DNA of 23,264 bases from Candidatus Woesebacteria bacterium (GCA_026394855.1 JAPLZT010000053.1:1-23264); one strand, 5' to 3'; numbered from the stretch's first letter, positions 1 to 7,143 are shown. Made by a program: numbers and translations. The notes: generated from the letters alone by a model not told the origin.

Positions 1-180
1 GTTGGTACTGCATTAATGGAAAAATCTGACCTCATTAGTCAAATCCCCCCAAACACAAAAAGAATTGGAATAATTACTTATAAGAATGGTATAGAGCTAA
101 AGGAGAGATTTAAAATATTTACCCCTAAAGAGGAAAGAAAATTCGGAAATCTAAATTTTGTCTGGATGGTCAAAAAATAA
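1..180 (+). CDS. C-terminal end of an unidentified protein (partial)
   Basis: The frame is open from the first base of the window to a TAA at 178-180 and gives 59 residues ending FVWMVKK. The gene starts outside the window. The visible part is soluble and lysine/isoleucine rich (for example TKRIGIITYKNG and FKIFTPKEERKFGN), with no membrane segment and no motif I recognise. It ends 7 bp before the convergent stop of the epimerase gene. Tails of this kind occur as the extracytoplasmic C-terminus of membrane glycosyltransferases, and the neighbourhood is full of glycan genes, but that is only a guess. I am fairly sure it is coding because the frame is open and its codon use resembles the neighbours. 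Confidence 0.55.
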   Translation, partial: VGTALMEKSDLISQIPPNTKRIGIITYKNGIELKERFKIFTPKEERKFGNLNFVWMVKK

Positions 181-187
181 AACTTTT

Positions 188-1135
188 TTAAACAGATAAA
201 CTTTTGTAATACTCAATTGTTTTTAAGAGTCCCTCATTTACGGTCACTTTTGGTTCCCAAGAAAGAAGTCTTTTTGCCTTTGTAATGTCCGGCTGCCTTT
301 GAGTAGGATCATCGGGAGGAAGATTGCCAAAAACTATTTCTGAGTTTGAATTTGTAAGTTTTTTTACTTTGTCTGCTAAATCAATTATTTTGTATTCTTC
401 AGGATTTCCCAGGTTTATTATTTCCCCCTTGGTTCCATCCGTAAACATTGCTTTAAAAATTCCTTCTACCAGATCCGAAACAAAACAGAAGGATCTTGTC
501 TGCCCCCCTTTCCCGTATATGGTTAATGGTTTTTGTTCCAGAGCCTGATTGATGAAATTTGATATTACCCTACCGTCATCTTTTCTCATTCTGGGACCAT
601 AGGTGTTAAAAATTCGTACCAGCCTTACATCAATTCCATACTTATGGAGATAAACATATGTTGCTGCTTCCGCAAAACGCTTGCTTTCGTCATAGCAGCT
701 TCTTGGTCCAAATGAATTTACATTTCCCCAATATGTTTCTTTTTGGGGATGTTCTTTGGGATCTCCATATACTTCGGATGTTGAGGCCATTAAAAGTTTG
801 GCTTTTGCCTTTTCAGCAATCTTAAGAACATTTAATCCTCCCAATGAGTTAGCTAAAAGCACCTCCTCCGGAATCTTTTCAAAATCAGCAGGGGAAGCAG
901 GGGAAGCTAAGTGAAACAAAAAATCAATTGGTTGACTGGTTAATTGGTTAATTGGATCACAAACATCGGCCTCAAGAAATTCAAAGTTTGGATTTTTTAA
1001 TAAATGCTCGATATTTTTTTTAGACCCCGTAAGAAGATTGTCAAGACAAATAACTTTATAGCCGTTCTCAGTGAGTTTGTCGCACAAGTGAGATCCAATG
1101 AATCCCGCTCCTCCCGTCACCAAACAAGTCTCCAT
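188..1135 (-). CDS. NAD-dependent SDR, UDP-glucuronate decarboxylase-like (UDP-xylose synthase)
   Basis: A 315-residue extended short-chain dehydrogenase/reductase. The Rossmann glycine motif GGAGFIG is at residues 8-14, the acidic residue that selects NAD is D32, the catalytic serine/threonine region STSEVYGDP is at 118-126, YDESK (Y148, K152) is the catalytic pair, and RIFNTYGPRM is at 174-183. The run YWGNVNSFGPRSCYDE is typical of UDP-glucuronate decarboxylase (UXS), which converts UDP-glucuronate to UDP-xylose with bound NAD; a related 4,6-dehydratase or epimerase is the alternative. Length is normal. It acts in the cytosol and probably supplies a nucleotide sugar to the adjacent envelope glycan genes. 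It is divergent from the GT39 operon. The start codon is 14 nt past a perfect TATAAT. Residues 62-71 (INQLTSQPID) are encoded by an 8-bp tandem repeat not expected in this family. Confidence 0.9.
   Translation of the reverse strand: METCLVTGGAGFIGSHLCDKLTENGYKVICLDNLLTGSKKNIEHLLKNPNFEFLEADVCDPINQLTSQPIDFLFHLASPASPADFEKIPEEVLLANSLGGLNVLKIAEKAKAKLLMASTSEVYGDPKEHPQKETYWGNVNSFGPRSCYDESKRFAEAATYVYLHKYGIDVRLVRIFNTYGPRMRKDDGRVISNFINQALEQKPLTIYGKGGQTRSFCFVSDLVEGIFKAMFTDGTKGEIINLGNPEEYKIIDLADKVKKLTNSNSEIVFGNLPPDDPTQRQPDITKAKRLLSWEPKVTVNEGLLKTIEYYKSLSV
925..957. repeat. 8-bp tandem repeat inside the UXS-like gene
   Basis: On the plus strand the 8-bp unit TTGGTTAA/TTGGTTGA is repeated about three and a half times: TTGGTTGA, CTGGTTAA, TTGGTTAA, TTGGAT. 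Three units make 24 nt, so the reading frame is kept. On the minus strand it encodes the segment between the conserved ADVCDP and IDFLFHLAS blocks, where most relatives have a short loop. It looks like a tolerated loop expansion. Confidence 0.7.
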
Positions 1136-1141
1136 ATGTTA

Positions 1142-1160
1142 GAATTGTATTATAAACCGA
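1142..1160. promoter_or_regulatory. Compact divergent promoter between UXS and GT39 genes
   Basis: The two start codons are 24 bp apart. On the minus strand a perfect TATAAT (1149-1154) would start transcription near 1142, about 7 nt before the UXS ATG. On the plus strand the overlapping TATTAT (1148-1153) would start transcription at about 1160, which is the ATG chosen for GT39. No good -35 element is visible in either direction, so this rests on the -10 boxes and their spacing. Confidence 0.4.
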
Positions 1161-2644
1161 TGTTAAAGAAAATCCACGATTTGCTTGAAAAGCTTAATAT
1201 CCCAAACTGGCTCGCAATTCTTTTGTTTGTTTGTCTTTTACTTCGAATCCCTTCTTTTTTTGAACCCTTCTACTATGGCGATGAAATGATTTATCTAACT
1301 TTAGGCCAAGGCTTAAGACAAGGTGTGGCTTTATATTCGGGCCTTCATGACAATAAACCTCCGGTTCTTTATTTAATTGCAGCCCTTGCGGGAAGCTTGG
1401 TCTGGTTCAAGGTATTTCTTGCCATAGCTTCTTTAATTTCAATTGTCTTATTTGCAAAAATAGCAGGTAAAATCTTTGAGGGTAAACTTAAAACACAAAA
1501 GGTTGCTACTTTGCTTTTTGCGCTATTGACCACCCTTCCTCTTTTGGAAGGAAATACGGCAAATGCGGAAAATTTCATGATGGCCTTTTCCCTGGGAGCA
1601 ATTTACATTCTTCTTTCCAAAAAACTAAACATCAAAAACCTGCTATTTTCCGGGTTTTTATTCGGGGTATCCTTCTTAACCAAAGTTCCAGCGATTTTTG
1701 ATTTACCCATAATCATTCTTTTCTGGATCATAACAACAGGGCTAAAGAAAGATAACTTAATCAAAATAATTAAAAATAGCTTTTATATAACAGTTGGTTT
1801 CCTAATTCCTGTTGTTTTAAGTTTTATATGGTACGGAGTCGGTGGCCACCTGGGAGATTATGTAAAAGCAGCCTTTATGCAAAATGTTGGTTATGTTTCT
1901 TCCTGGAGACCCGGAGACGTTCAAAAAAGCTTTCTTGCAAAAAATGCTCCACTATTAATTCGATTCTTAGTTGCATCGTTGGGAATAATAATAACTTTTT
2001 TCTTTCGCAGAAGACTTTCCAAACCATTCGTCTTAGCATCTGTCTGGTTAATGCTTTCTTTGTTTGCCGTTACGCTTTCCGAAAGACCTTACCCACATTA
2101 TCTTTTACAGTCAGTGGGACCTATTGCCATTCTTTTGGGTATACTATTTACCCGACAAACAGTTGAACAATCTCTTGTTGTTATACCGTTATTTTTTGCC
2201 CTTTTTGTTCCTGTCTACTACAAGTTCTGGTATTACCCAACATCTTCATATTATTTAAGATTTATGAAATATGTCGTTGGAGTTACTAACAAAGAAAAAT
2301 ATCTTTCGGGTTTTAATAAATACACCCCGAGAAACTATCAAATAGCAGATTTTCTGCTAAGCTCAAGCTACAAAAAAGACAGGGTCTTTGTTTGGGGTCC
2401 CGATTCTCCGATCATTTATGCACTTTCACGAAGAATTTCTCCCATCAAGTTTGTTGCCGATTACCATGTATTTGATTATTCCAGTAAAAACGAGGTTGTA
2501 AAAATGCTCTCGGTGAGTAAACCAAGATTTATTGTAATTACTTCAGAAGCTAAACCTTTTCTTGAAATTACAGGTCTTTTGCGTCAAAATTATCTTCTTG
2601 TAAACAAAATTGACGATGCGGAAATATGGAGTTTAACAAATTAA
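1160..2644 (+). CDS. GT39/ArnT-like membrane glycosyltransferase
   Basis: A 494-residue polytopic membrane protein with roughly ten or more hydrophobic helices. The first extracytoplasmic loop carries the acidic pair of the GT-C fold (YYGDEMIY, D41-E42), followed by LYSGLHDNKPPVLY (about 59-71), the pattern of the PMT_2/ArnT family. Such enzymes move a sugar from a polyprenyl-phosphate carrier to an acceptor on the outer face of the membrane; the sugar and acceptor cannot be read from the sequence. The soluble C-terminal part (about 400-494) is probably extracytoplasmic. An in-frame ATG at 1136 is possible but abuts the divergent gene, and an earlier one at 1004 would run through that gene, so I prefer 1160, which has a -10 box 7 nt upstream. 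It is first in an operon with the next three genes. Confidence 0.85.
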   Translation: MLKKIHDLLEKLNIPNWLAILLFVCLLLRIPSFFEPFYYGDEMIYLTLGQGLRQGVALYSGLHDNKPPVLYLIAALAGSLVWFKVFLAIASLISIVLFAKIAGKIFEGKLKTQKVATLLFALLTTLPLLEGNTANAENFMMAFSLGAIYILLSKKLNIKNLLFSGFLFGVSFLTKVPAIFDLPIIILFWIITTGLKKDNLIKIIKNSFYITVGFLIPVVLSFIWYGVGGHLGDYVKAAFMQNVGYVSSWRPGDVQKSFLAKNAPLLIRFLVASLGIIITFFFRRRLSKPFVLASVWLMLSLFAVTLSERPYPHYLLQSVGPIAILLGILFTRQTVEQSLVVIPLFFALFVPVYYKFWYYPTSSYYLRFMKYVVGVTNKEKYLSGFNKYTPRNYQIADFLLSSSYKKDRVFVWGPDSPIIYALSRRISPIKFVADYHVFDYSSKNEVVKMLSVSKPRFIVITSEAKPFLEITGLLRQNYLLVNKIDDAEIWSLTN

Positions 2645-2970
2645 AAAAATTACCTCTTAAGGGATACTTTAACGCCTCGTTGATCATAAACTTTCTAATA
2701 ATTCTTTTTAGTCTTTTGATTCAAAAAAGGCTTCCTCCTCAAATCCCTATTCTTTATGGTCTTCCTCAGGGAGAAGTTCAGCTTTTACCCCCCATTGGGA
2801 TTTTGATTCCATCTGTCTCATCTCTTATTTTTGTCTTATTAAATTTGTTTTTAATAAATATCATCAAAAATGAATTTATTAAAAAGACTTTGGTAATTGC
2901 GGGTTTTCTAATTGCGGTTTTTGCATCTATTACGGTAGTTAAAATAATTTTTCTAGTAGGTCAAATATAA
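2626..2970 (+). CDS. Small three-helix membrane protein, DUF1648-like
   Basis: A 114-residue protein with three hydrophobic helices (about 19-34, 55-80 and 88-112). Between helices 1 and 2 lies LPPQIPILYGLPQGEVQ, which resembles the 'LPxxIPxHxxxxGxxD' signature at the start of DUF1648 domains (SdpI-type membrane proteins), though without the usual histidine. It overlaps the end of the GT39 gene by 19 bp and its stop codon overlaps the next start (TAATG), so it is translated within the glycan operon. It may assist the neighbouring membrane transferases. The function is unknown and the family match is a visual one. Confidence 0.75.
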   Translation: MEFNKLKKLPLKGYFNASLIINFLIILFSLLIQKRLPPQIPILYGLPQGEVQLLPPIGILIPSVSSLIFVLLNLFLINIIKNEFIKKTLVIAGFLIAVFASITVVKIIFLVGQI

Positions 2971-4040
2971 TGCAATCAATATTAAAACTAGCCTTAATTC
3001 CCGGAATAATAGCTGCCTTTATTGCATTTTTTATAACTCCGTTAGTTATCAAACTTGCTAAAAAATTTAAGGTTATAGACGACCCGAAAGTTAACAAGCA
3101 TATTAAAGTAATCCATAAATATCCTGTTCCACGGATGGGAGGACTGGCTACATACTTGGCCATACTTCTTCCTTCACTGATATTTTTACCATTAGATAAA
3201 CATCTAATCGGAATATTAATCGGGGCTACCCTAATTACCTTAATTGGAATTCTGGATGATAAATATAATCTAAATCCCTATCTAAGACTTTTTTTGGGAC
3301 TTCTTGCGGCCCTGGCTCCCATTGCGGCAGGAATCGGAATTTCCTTTATTTCAAATCCGGCAGGAGGAATTATCGATCTATCCTCCCCTCAAATAGTTTT
3401 CAATTTATTAGGAAAAGAAAGAAGTATTTGGATTCTTTCCGATTTGTTCGGGCTTTTCTGGATAGTTTTCATCATGAATATGCTTAATATGGGGGCTAAA
3501 GGAATAGATGGACAGCTTCCTGGTGTTGTTGTCATTTCGGCCATAACAATAGCTGCCATGTCTTTGAAGTTTTCGGCAGATATTACTCAATGGCCGGTAA
3601 TAACCCTTGCGGCAATTTTAGCAGGAAGCTATTTGGGTTTTCTTCCCTGGAATTTTTACCCTCAAAAAATAATGCCCGGGTATGGCGGAAGTACACTGGC
3701 GGGATACGTCCTTGCAATCTTAACAATACTTTCAACAGCTAAGGTTGGAATTTTAATGGTTGTATTGGGGGTTCCGCTAATAGATACCGGTTATGTAATA
3801 GCAAGAAGGGTTCTTTCCGGAAAATCCCCTGTCTGGGGAGACCGCGGACACCTGCATCATAGACTTTTGGATATAGGTTGGGGGAAAAGAAGGATTGCAA
3901 TATTTTACTGGGCCATAACAGCCTTCTTGGGATTTATTGCTCTAAATTTGAATACAACTTCCAAGTTATATACAATGGTAGGAATCACTGTCGTTTTAGG
4001 GGGAGTTATTTTATGGCTAACTTATCGGCAAAAACAATGA
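2970..4040 (+). CDS. GT4 family (WecA/MraY-like) polyprenyl-phosphate sugar-1-phosphate transferase
   Basis: A 356-residue polytopic membrane protein of the MraY/WecA superfamily. It should transfer a sugar-1-phosphate from a UDP-sugar to undecaprenyl phosphate on the inner face of the membrane, the first step of a lipid-linked glycan. Visible motifs are PRMGGL (55-60), GILDDKYNLNP with the Mg-binding DD (96-97), GFLPWNFYP (223-231) and GDRGHLHHRLL (290-300), the histidine motif typical of WecA rather than MraY. The central motif is odd: NMLNMGAKGIDG (170-181) lacks the first aspartate of the usual NxxDGxDG; only D180 remains. The start overlaps the previous stop, and the gene is embedded in the GT39-UbiA operon. 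It is not likely to be the cell's only MraY. Confidence 0.88.
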   Translation: MQSILKLALIPGIIAAFIAFFITPLVIKLAKKFKVIDDPKVNKHIKVIHKYPVPRMGGLATYLAILLPSLIFLPLDKHLIGILIGATLITLIGILDDKYNLNPYLRLFLGLLAALAPIAAGIGISFISNPAGGIIDLSSPQIVFNLLGKERSIWILSDLFGLFWIVFIMNMLNMGAKGIDGQLPGVVVISAITIAAMSLKFSADITQWPVITLAAILAGSYLGFLPWNFYPQKIMPGYGGSTLAGYVLAILTILSTAKVGILMVVLGVPLIDTGYVIARRVLSGKSPVWGDRGHLHHRLLDIGWGKRRIAIFYWAITAFLGFIALNLNTTSKLYTMVGITVVLGGVILWLTYRQKQ

Positions 4041-4954
4041 AGGCTTCCTTTTTAATTCTTAGGCCTCTCCATTGGATCAAAAATTTATCAATATTTGCAG
4101 CGCTAGTTTTTACCGGCAATTTATTTCATGCACAACTTTTTGATGAAATTTTGCTTGCTTTCATTTCTTTTTGTTTTGTAACTTCAGCAACATACATCAT
4201 AAACGACATCTTTGACGCAAAATTAGATAGGCTTCATCCGACGAAAAAGGAAAGACCGATTGCCTCGGGCAATTTGCCTGTACATCTTGCTATAATCGAA
4301 GCGGTTATTCTCTTTTTACTGGCTCTCCTTTTTGCATCAAGTTTACCTTCTCTTTTTTCATATATTATCTGGGGCTATCTTATACTTCAGGTTCTTTACA
4401 GCCTTGGGCTGAAAAATATACCGATTTTGGATATTCTCATTATTGCAGCCGGTTTTGTCTTACGAGTTTATTCGGGAGCACTTGTAATTAATGCCCACCT
4501 TTCTGTTTGGTTTCTTCTTTGTGTAGTTTCGGTTGCTCTTTTCTTAGCTTCAGGCAAACGAAGATCAGAATTTAATCTTTTAAAAGAAACCTCGGAGGTA
4601 ACCAGAAAGAGTTTAACTCACTACAACAAAGAACTTCTAAACTCATATGTCACAATGTTTGGAAATGCCGCCTGGGTTTCCTGGGCACTATTCACCTTCT
4701 TTGAAAGCCCTAAAGCATCCTTAGATCTCTGGCTATTTTTGGCGGAACTATCTAAAACAACAACCATAAATAAGCTTCTAATGATCACAATTCCTGTGGT
4801 TATTTTTGGAATCATGCGTTATGAGTATCTTATCTTCGCCGGGAAGTCCGAGGCTCCCGAAAAATTGCTTCTGACGGATAAAGCGCTCATTACTGCAGTT
4901 GTCATCTGGACAACTCTGATTGTTTGGATCTTCTACGGAGGAGTATCTGTCTAA
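4013..4954 (+). CDS. UbiA family prenyltransferase, decaprenyl-phosphate phosphoribosyltransferase-like
   Basis: A 313-residue polytopic protein of the UbiA superfamily. The first aspartate motif NDIFDAKLDRLHPTKKERPIASG-type block and the later LFLASGKRRSEF segment match DPPR synthase, which joins phosphoribosyl pyrophosphate to polyprenyl phosphate and so opens the route to polyprenyl-phosphoryl ribose or arabinose. Such lipid-linked pentoses are donors for GT-C enzymes like the GT39 gene in this operon, so the pairing makes sense (inference). The start at 4013 has an AGGGGGAG ribosome site 7 nt upstream; the alternative at 4037 overlaps the previous stop as ATGA and begins nearer to the family's usual N-terminus. 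The 3' end overlaps the convergent PEGA gene by 4 bp. Confidence 0.85.
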   Translation: MANLSAKTMKASFLILRPLHWIKNLSIFAALVFTGNLFHAQLFDEILLAFISFCFVTSATYIINDIFDAKLDRLHPTKKERPIASGNLPVHLAIIEAVILFLLALLFASSLPSLFSYIIWGYLILQVLYSLGLKNIPILDILIIAAGFVLRVYSGALVINAHLSVWFLLCVVSVALFLASGKRRSEFNLLKETSEVTRKSLTHYNKELLNSYVTMFGNAAWVSWALFTFFESPKASLDLWLFLAELSKTTTINKLLMITIPVVIFGIMRYEYLIFAGKSEAPEKLLLTDKALITAVVIWTTLIVWIFYGGVSV

Positions 4955-5763
4955 TTTAGCTTCTTGGCATATTGACTTGAAATCCAACCAGTCTCGATCC
5001 TAAACCAATCTGAAGTTTCATTTTCTTCAAGTAAGACAAACCTCTCTCCCTGCTTTACTCGACCGACTTCTTCGGATGTGATATTTGGTTCTTTCCGCAC
5101 TCTTAAAAAACCGTTGGGTGTTGGAAGGATTTCTACTTTTACTTCAGGTATGGCTGTTGCAGCTGGAGTAGGAGTTGGTTCTAATTTGTTTACGTCTTTG
5201 GCAAGTTTAACTATTAAAGTTAATTTATAATCGGAGATCGCTTTTACGTTTACCATCCTTTCCAAGTATCCATTTAAACTAACTGCCACCTGATGTGCCG
5301 AGGCCGAGATTTGTGATGTTTTATATGGAGCAAAACCGTAAGCTTTGCCGTCAATTGAAATTTGAGCAGAATCCGGATCGGTCACAACCGCAATGGAAGG
5401 TTTTGACTCCCCTGTTTTTTCAAAAGAAATAATTTCTCCCGCCGATGAATCGAGAGTTTCTCCAAACTCCCTTTTGACAACAGTCTGAATTTTTGAGCTT
5501 AAAAGAATCCTTGTTTCAAATAAGGCCAAAGGTTTATCTAAAGCATCAGGTACCAGTTTTAAATCAATCTCCCCGGGATCATAAGTTCCCGAATATGGAG
5601 TTTTACCAACCCTTATACCATTAATAAACACCGTTGATATGGGAGAGGTTTCAATTAAGATCCCCGCCTGCTTTGGTTTAATTTTCCCTGAAAGAAAAAA
5701 TATAACAAAAGAAACCAATAAAACAGAAAGAATAATTAAAAAAATCTTCAAAGCTTTATTCAT
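4951..5763 (-). CDS. Membrane-anchored PEGA and SH3-domain surface protein
   Basis: A 270-residue protein with an N-terminal membrane anchor (about 7-25) and the rest outside the cell. Residues 34-70 (ILIETSPISTVFINGIRVGKTPYSG) form a PEGA domain, and a second one lies around 122-185 (VVTDPDSAQISIDGKAYGFAPY). A proline/threonine linker (TPTPAATAIPE, about 196-206) leads to a bacterial SH3 domain at about 216-270 (LRVRKEPNITSEEVGRVKQGE...WFRIETGWISSQYA). PEGA folds are found in surface-layer and adhesin-type proteins, and SH3b domains often bind cell-wall peptides, so a wall-binding role is likely but inferred. It has no catalytic motif. It is convergent with the UbiA gene (overlap CTAA), and its start faces the tRNA-Cys gene about 45 bp away. 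Confidence 0.85.
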   Translation of the reverse strand: MNKALKIFLIILSVLLVSFVIFFLSGKIKPKQAGILIETSPISTVFINGIRVGKTPYSGTYDPGEIDLKLVPDALDKPLALFETRILLSSKIQTVVKREFGETLDSSAGEIISFEKTGESKPSIAVVTDPDSAQISIDGKAYGFAPYKTSQISASAHQVAVSLNGYLERMVNVKAISDYKLTLIVKLAKDVNKLEPTPTPAATAIPEVKVEILPTPNGFLRVRKEPNITSEEVGRVKQGERFVLLEENETSDWFRIETGWISSQYAKKLN

Positions 5764-5788
5764 AGTGAAGAAATTTTAACACAAACTA

Positions 5789-5798
5789 TGGTAAAATA
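5789..5798 (+). promoter_or_regulatory. Extended -10 promoter of tRNA-Cys
   Basis: The ten bases TGGTAAAATA combine a TGn extension with TAAAAT and lie so that transcription would start near 5804, about 5 nt before the tRNA. The identical ten bases occur just before valS (16611-16620). No convincing -35 is present, as expected for an extended -10 promoter. Confidence 0.5.
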
Positions 5799-5808
5799 CG
5801 CTTGAACC

Positions 5809-5880
5809 GGCCGGATGTCGAAGTGGAAACGATGCGGTCTGCAAAACCGTTATGCGAGGGTCCGATTCCCTCTCCGGCCT
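5809..5880 (+). tRNA. trnC: tRNA-Cys (anticodon GCA)
   Basis: All stems fold. The acceptor GGCCGGA (5809-5815) pairs fully with TCCGGCC (5873-5879). The D stem is TCG/CGA, the anticodon stem GCGGT/ACCGT has loop CTGCAAA with anticodon GCA at 5841-5843, and the T stem GAGGG/CCCTC encloses a 7-nt loop. The base after the acceptor is T (5880), the U73 identity element of cysteine tRNAs. CCA is not encoded, so it must be added by the CCA enzyme. The T loop reads TCCGATT, with C instead of the near-universal T at position 55, so pseudouridine 55 cannot form. Confidence 0.95.
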
Positions 5881-5894
5881 CAAGTCCCCAAAAC

Positions 5895-5924
5895 TTGACT
5901 TTCTGGGTTTTGTTAGTGTAAGAT
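5895..5924 (+). promoter_or_regulatory. Possible promoter for the M23 peptidase gene
   Basis: TTGACT (5895-5900) and TAAGAT (5919-5924) are spaced by 18 bp and would start transcription at about 5931, directly before the hairpin at 5934-5950. The elements are good matches, but the placement could be chance within the tRNA trailer. Confidence 0.4.
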
Positions 5925-5933
5925 AGCCTTTCT

Positions 5934-5956
5934 CCCACCAATATGGTGGGATTTTT
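5934..5956 (+). terminator. Rho-independent terminator-like hairpin after tRNA-Cys
   Basis: CCCACCA (5934-5940) and TGGTGGG (5944-5950) form a 7-bp stem with a 3-nt loop, followed by ATTTTT. It is the natural terminator of the tRNA-Cys transcript. Because a promoter-like pair lies immediately before it, it could also form the 5' end of the M23 mRNA and act as a stabiliser or attenuator. Confidence 0.7.
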
Positions 5957-5980
5957 AGTGTTTTGTTTGTCTTGCCCAAT

Positions 5981-6553
5981 ATGAGAAACAGAAGCAAAAT
6001 TTCACAGTTTTTCAGACGCTTGTTTGAAGCTAAAAGCGTAAAGCGTCTGGTTGGAACAAATCTGGCCGTAATGCTTGTCTTAGGCTCATTCGTACCTGTT
6101 CAGAAGGATCAAATTCAGCCTGAAACAACTGTTATTGCCGAGGCTGATGTAACCGTCTCCACGGTCACAGATAGAATTATCCAATATCCGATACGGGTAG
6201 GCTATGTAAGCCAAGGCTATTCCATATTTCACCCCGCACTCGATATCGCGGCTCCCATAGGCACTGAAATTAAGCCGATTAAAGATGGTGTTATCGAGGA
6301 TATATCAAAATCAAGAGTGGGTTATGGAAATGCCATAATTGTTGCCCATGGCAATGGTATTGTCTCTTTATATGCCCATCTTTCAAAAATTAATGTTTCT
6401 AAGGGAGATAAGGTCACGGTTTTTGACACAATCGGAAATGTTGGAGCAACCGGACGATCAACCGGACCGCATCTTCATATTGAAGTAAGGAAAAACGGAA
6501 TTCCTATAAATCCTTTTGCTGTTCTTCCAACCCTGGCTTCATCCAAACTCTAA
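5981..6553 (+). CDS. M23 family (LytM-type) metallopeptidase
   Basis: A 190-residue protein with a membrane anchor or signal segment at about 21-40 and an M23/LytM endopeptidase domain at about 65-185. Every catalytic residue is present: H84 and D88 in HPALDIAAP, H133 in YAHLSKI, and H164/H166 in GRSTGPHLHIEV. The zinc ligands are H84, D88 and H166, with H133 and H164 completing the active site. Such enzymes cut peptide cross-links of peptidoglycan outside the membrane, so it should be active in wall remodelling or in attack on a host wall. A TTG at 5963 is in frame, but the ATG at 5981 is the better start. The last 15 bp overlap the convergent DNA glycosylase gene. Confidence 0.88.
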   Translation: MRNRSKISQFFRRLFEAKSVKRLVGTNLAVMLVLGSFVPVQKDQIQPETTVIAEADVTVSTVTDRIIQYPIRVGYVSQGYSIFHPALDIAAPIGTEIKPIKDGVIEDISKSRVGYGNAIIVAHGNGIVSLYAHLSKINVSKGDKVTVFDTIGNVGATGRSTGPHLHIEVRKNGIPINPFAVLPTLASSKL

Positions 6554-7105
6554 GCTTCGCCATAGATACCAGCTTGCTACGGTTCTATACGGTTTCCATC
6601 TATTGGAATTTTTCAGCTTTAACTTTTTCATTGCTTTGTTTATACCAAGATCATCTTTTGGAAAGATATCTGGTCGAGCAAGACTAAACATCAAAAACAT
6701 CTCTGCCGTCCACGGTCCTATGCCTTTTACCGCCACAAGTTCTTTCTTTACTTCCTCGTCGGTTAATTTCCCCAGTTTTCTAATATGAAGTTTTCTGTTT
6801 TTAACTCTTTGAGACAAATCCTTAATGGCCCTTACTTTGCTCCATGCCATTCCACAACTTCTTAACTGGCCATCCGGCAAAGATAAAATATTATTTGAAG
6901 TGAGTCTTCCCTTTATTTTGGCTTTTAGACGGCCTTCAATAACATCGGCAACTCTGCCTGAAAGCTGCTGACCGATAATCTCCCCACACAAACCCTGAAA
7001 ATAGTCTTTATGAACTCTGGGTTTTATTGTGCAATGTCCCCACTTTTTAATAAGAGGTCCTATATATTTATCTTTAGAAAGAAATTTTTCGGCTTCCCGC
7101 CACAT
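6539..7105 (-). CDS. HhH-GPD DNA glycosylase (AlkA/3-methyladenine type)
   Basis: A 188-residue base-excision repair enzyme. The helix-hairpin-helix VKGIGPWTAEMFLMF (about 128-142) binds the DNA backbone, and PDIFPKDDLGINKAM (about 145-159) holds the catalytic aspartate of the HhH-GPD family. GEIIGQQLSGRVAD (about 42-55) is the conserved early helix. It is shorter than E. coli AlkA and lacks its N-terminal domain, as many bacterial 3-methyladenine glycosylases do. It should remove alkylated purines from DNA. An in-frame start at 7360 would run antisense through the brnT gene, so the start at 7105 is preferred; a TATAAT ends 7 nt before it, which predicts a leaderless mRNA. It is divergent from brnTA, and both promoters share a palindrome. 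Confidence 0.87.
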   Translation of the reverse strand: MWREAEKFLSKDKYIGPLIKKWGHCTIKPRVHKDYFQGLCGEIIGQQLSGRVADVIEGRLKAKIKGRLTSNNILSLPDGQLRSCGMAWSKVRAIKDLSQRVKNRKLHIRKLGKLTDEEVKKELVAVKGIGPWTAEMFLMFSLARPDIFPKDDLGINKAMKKLKLKNSNRWKPYRTVASWYLWRSLEFG

Positions 7106-7111
7106 GACAAA

Positions 7112-7139
7112 ATTATAACCGCAAAAAAGGTCTTGACAA
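7112..7139 (-). promoter_or_regulatory. Promoter of the DNA glycosylase gene
   Basis: On the minus strand TTGTCA (7134-7139) and a perfect TATAAT (7112-7117) are 16 bp apart. Transcription would begin at 7105 or 7106, that is, at the start codon. The -35 lies inside the palindrome 7129-7143. Confidence 0.65.
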
Positions 7140-7143
7140 GACC
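7129..7143. promoter_or_regulatory. Perfect 15-bp palindrome over two facing -35 boxes (putative operator)
   Basis: GGTCTTG-A-CAAGACC is a 7-bp inverted repeat around one central base. It contains the -35 TTGACA of brnTA on the plus strand and the -35 TTGTCA of the glycosylase gene on the minus strand, so a dimeric protein bound here would control both. BrnA-type ribbon-helix-helix antitoxins repress their own operons, which makes BrnA the first candidate. Confidence 0.55.

Noticed and set aside
885..906. 9-bp repeat GCAGGGGAA in the UXS gene as another inserted repeat
   Set aside because: It encodes LASPASP, which is itself conserved in UDP-glucuronate decarboxylases.
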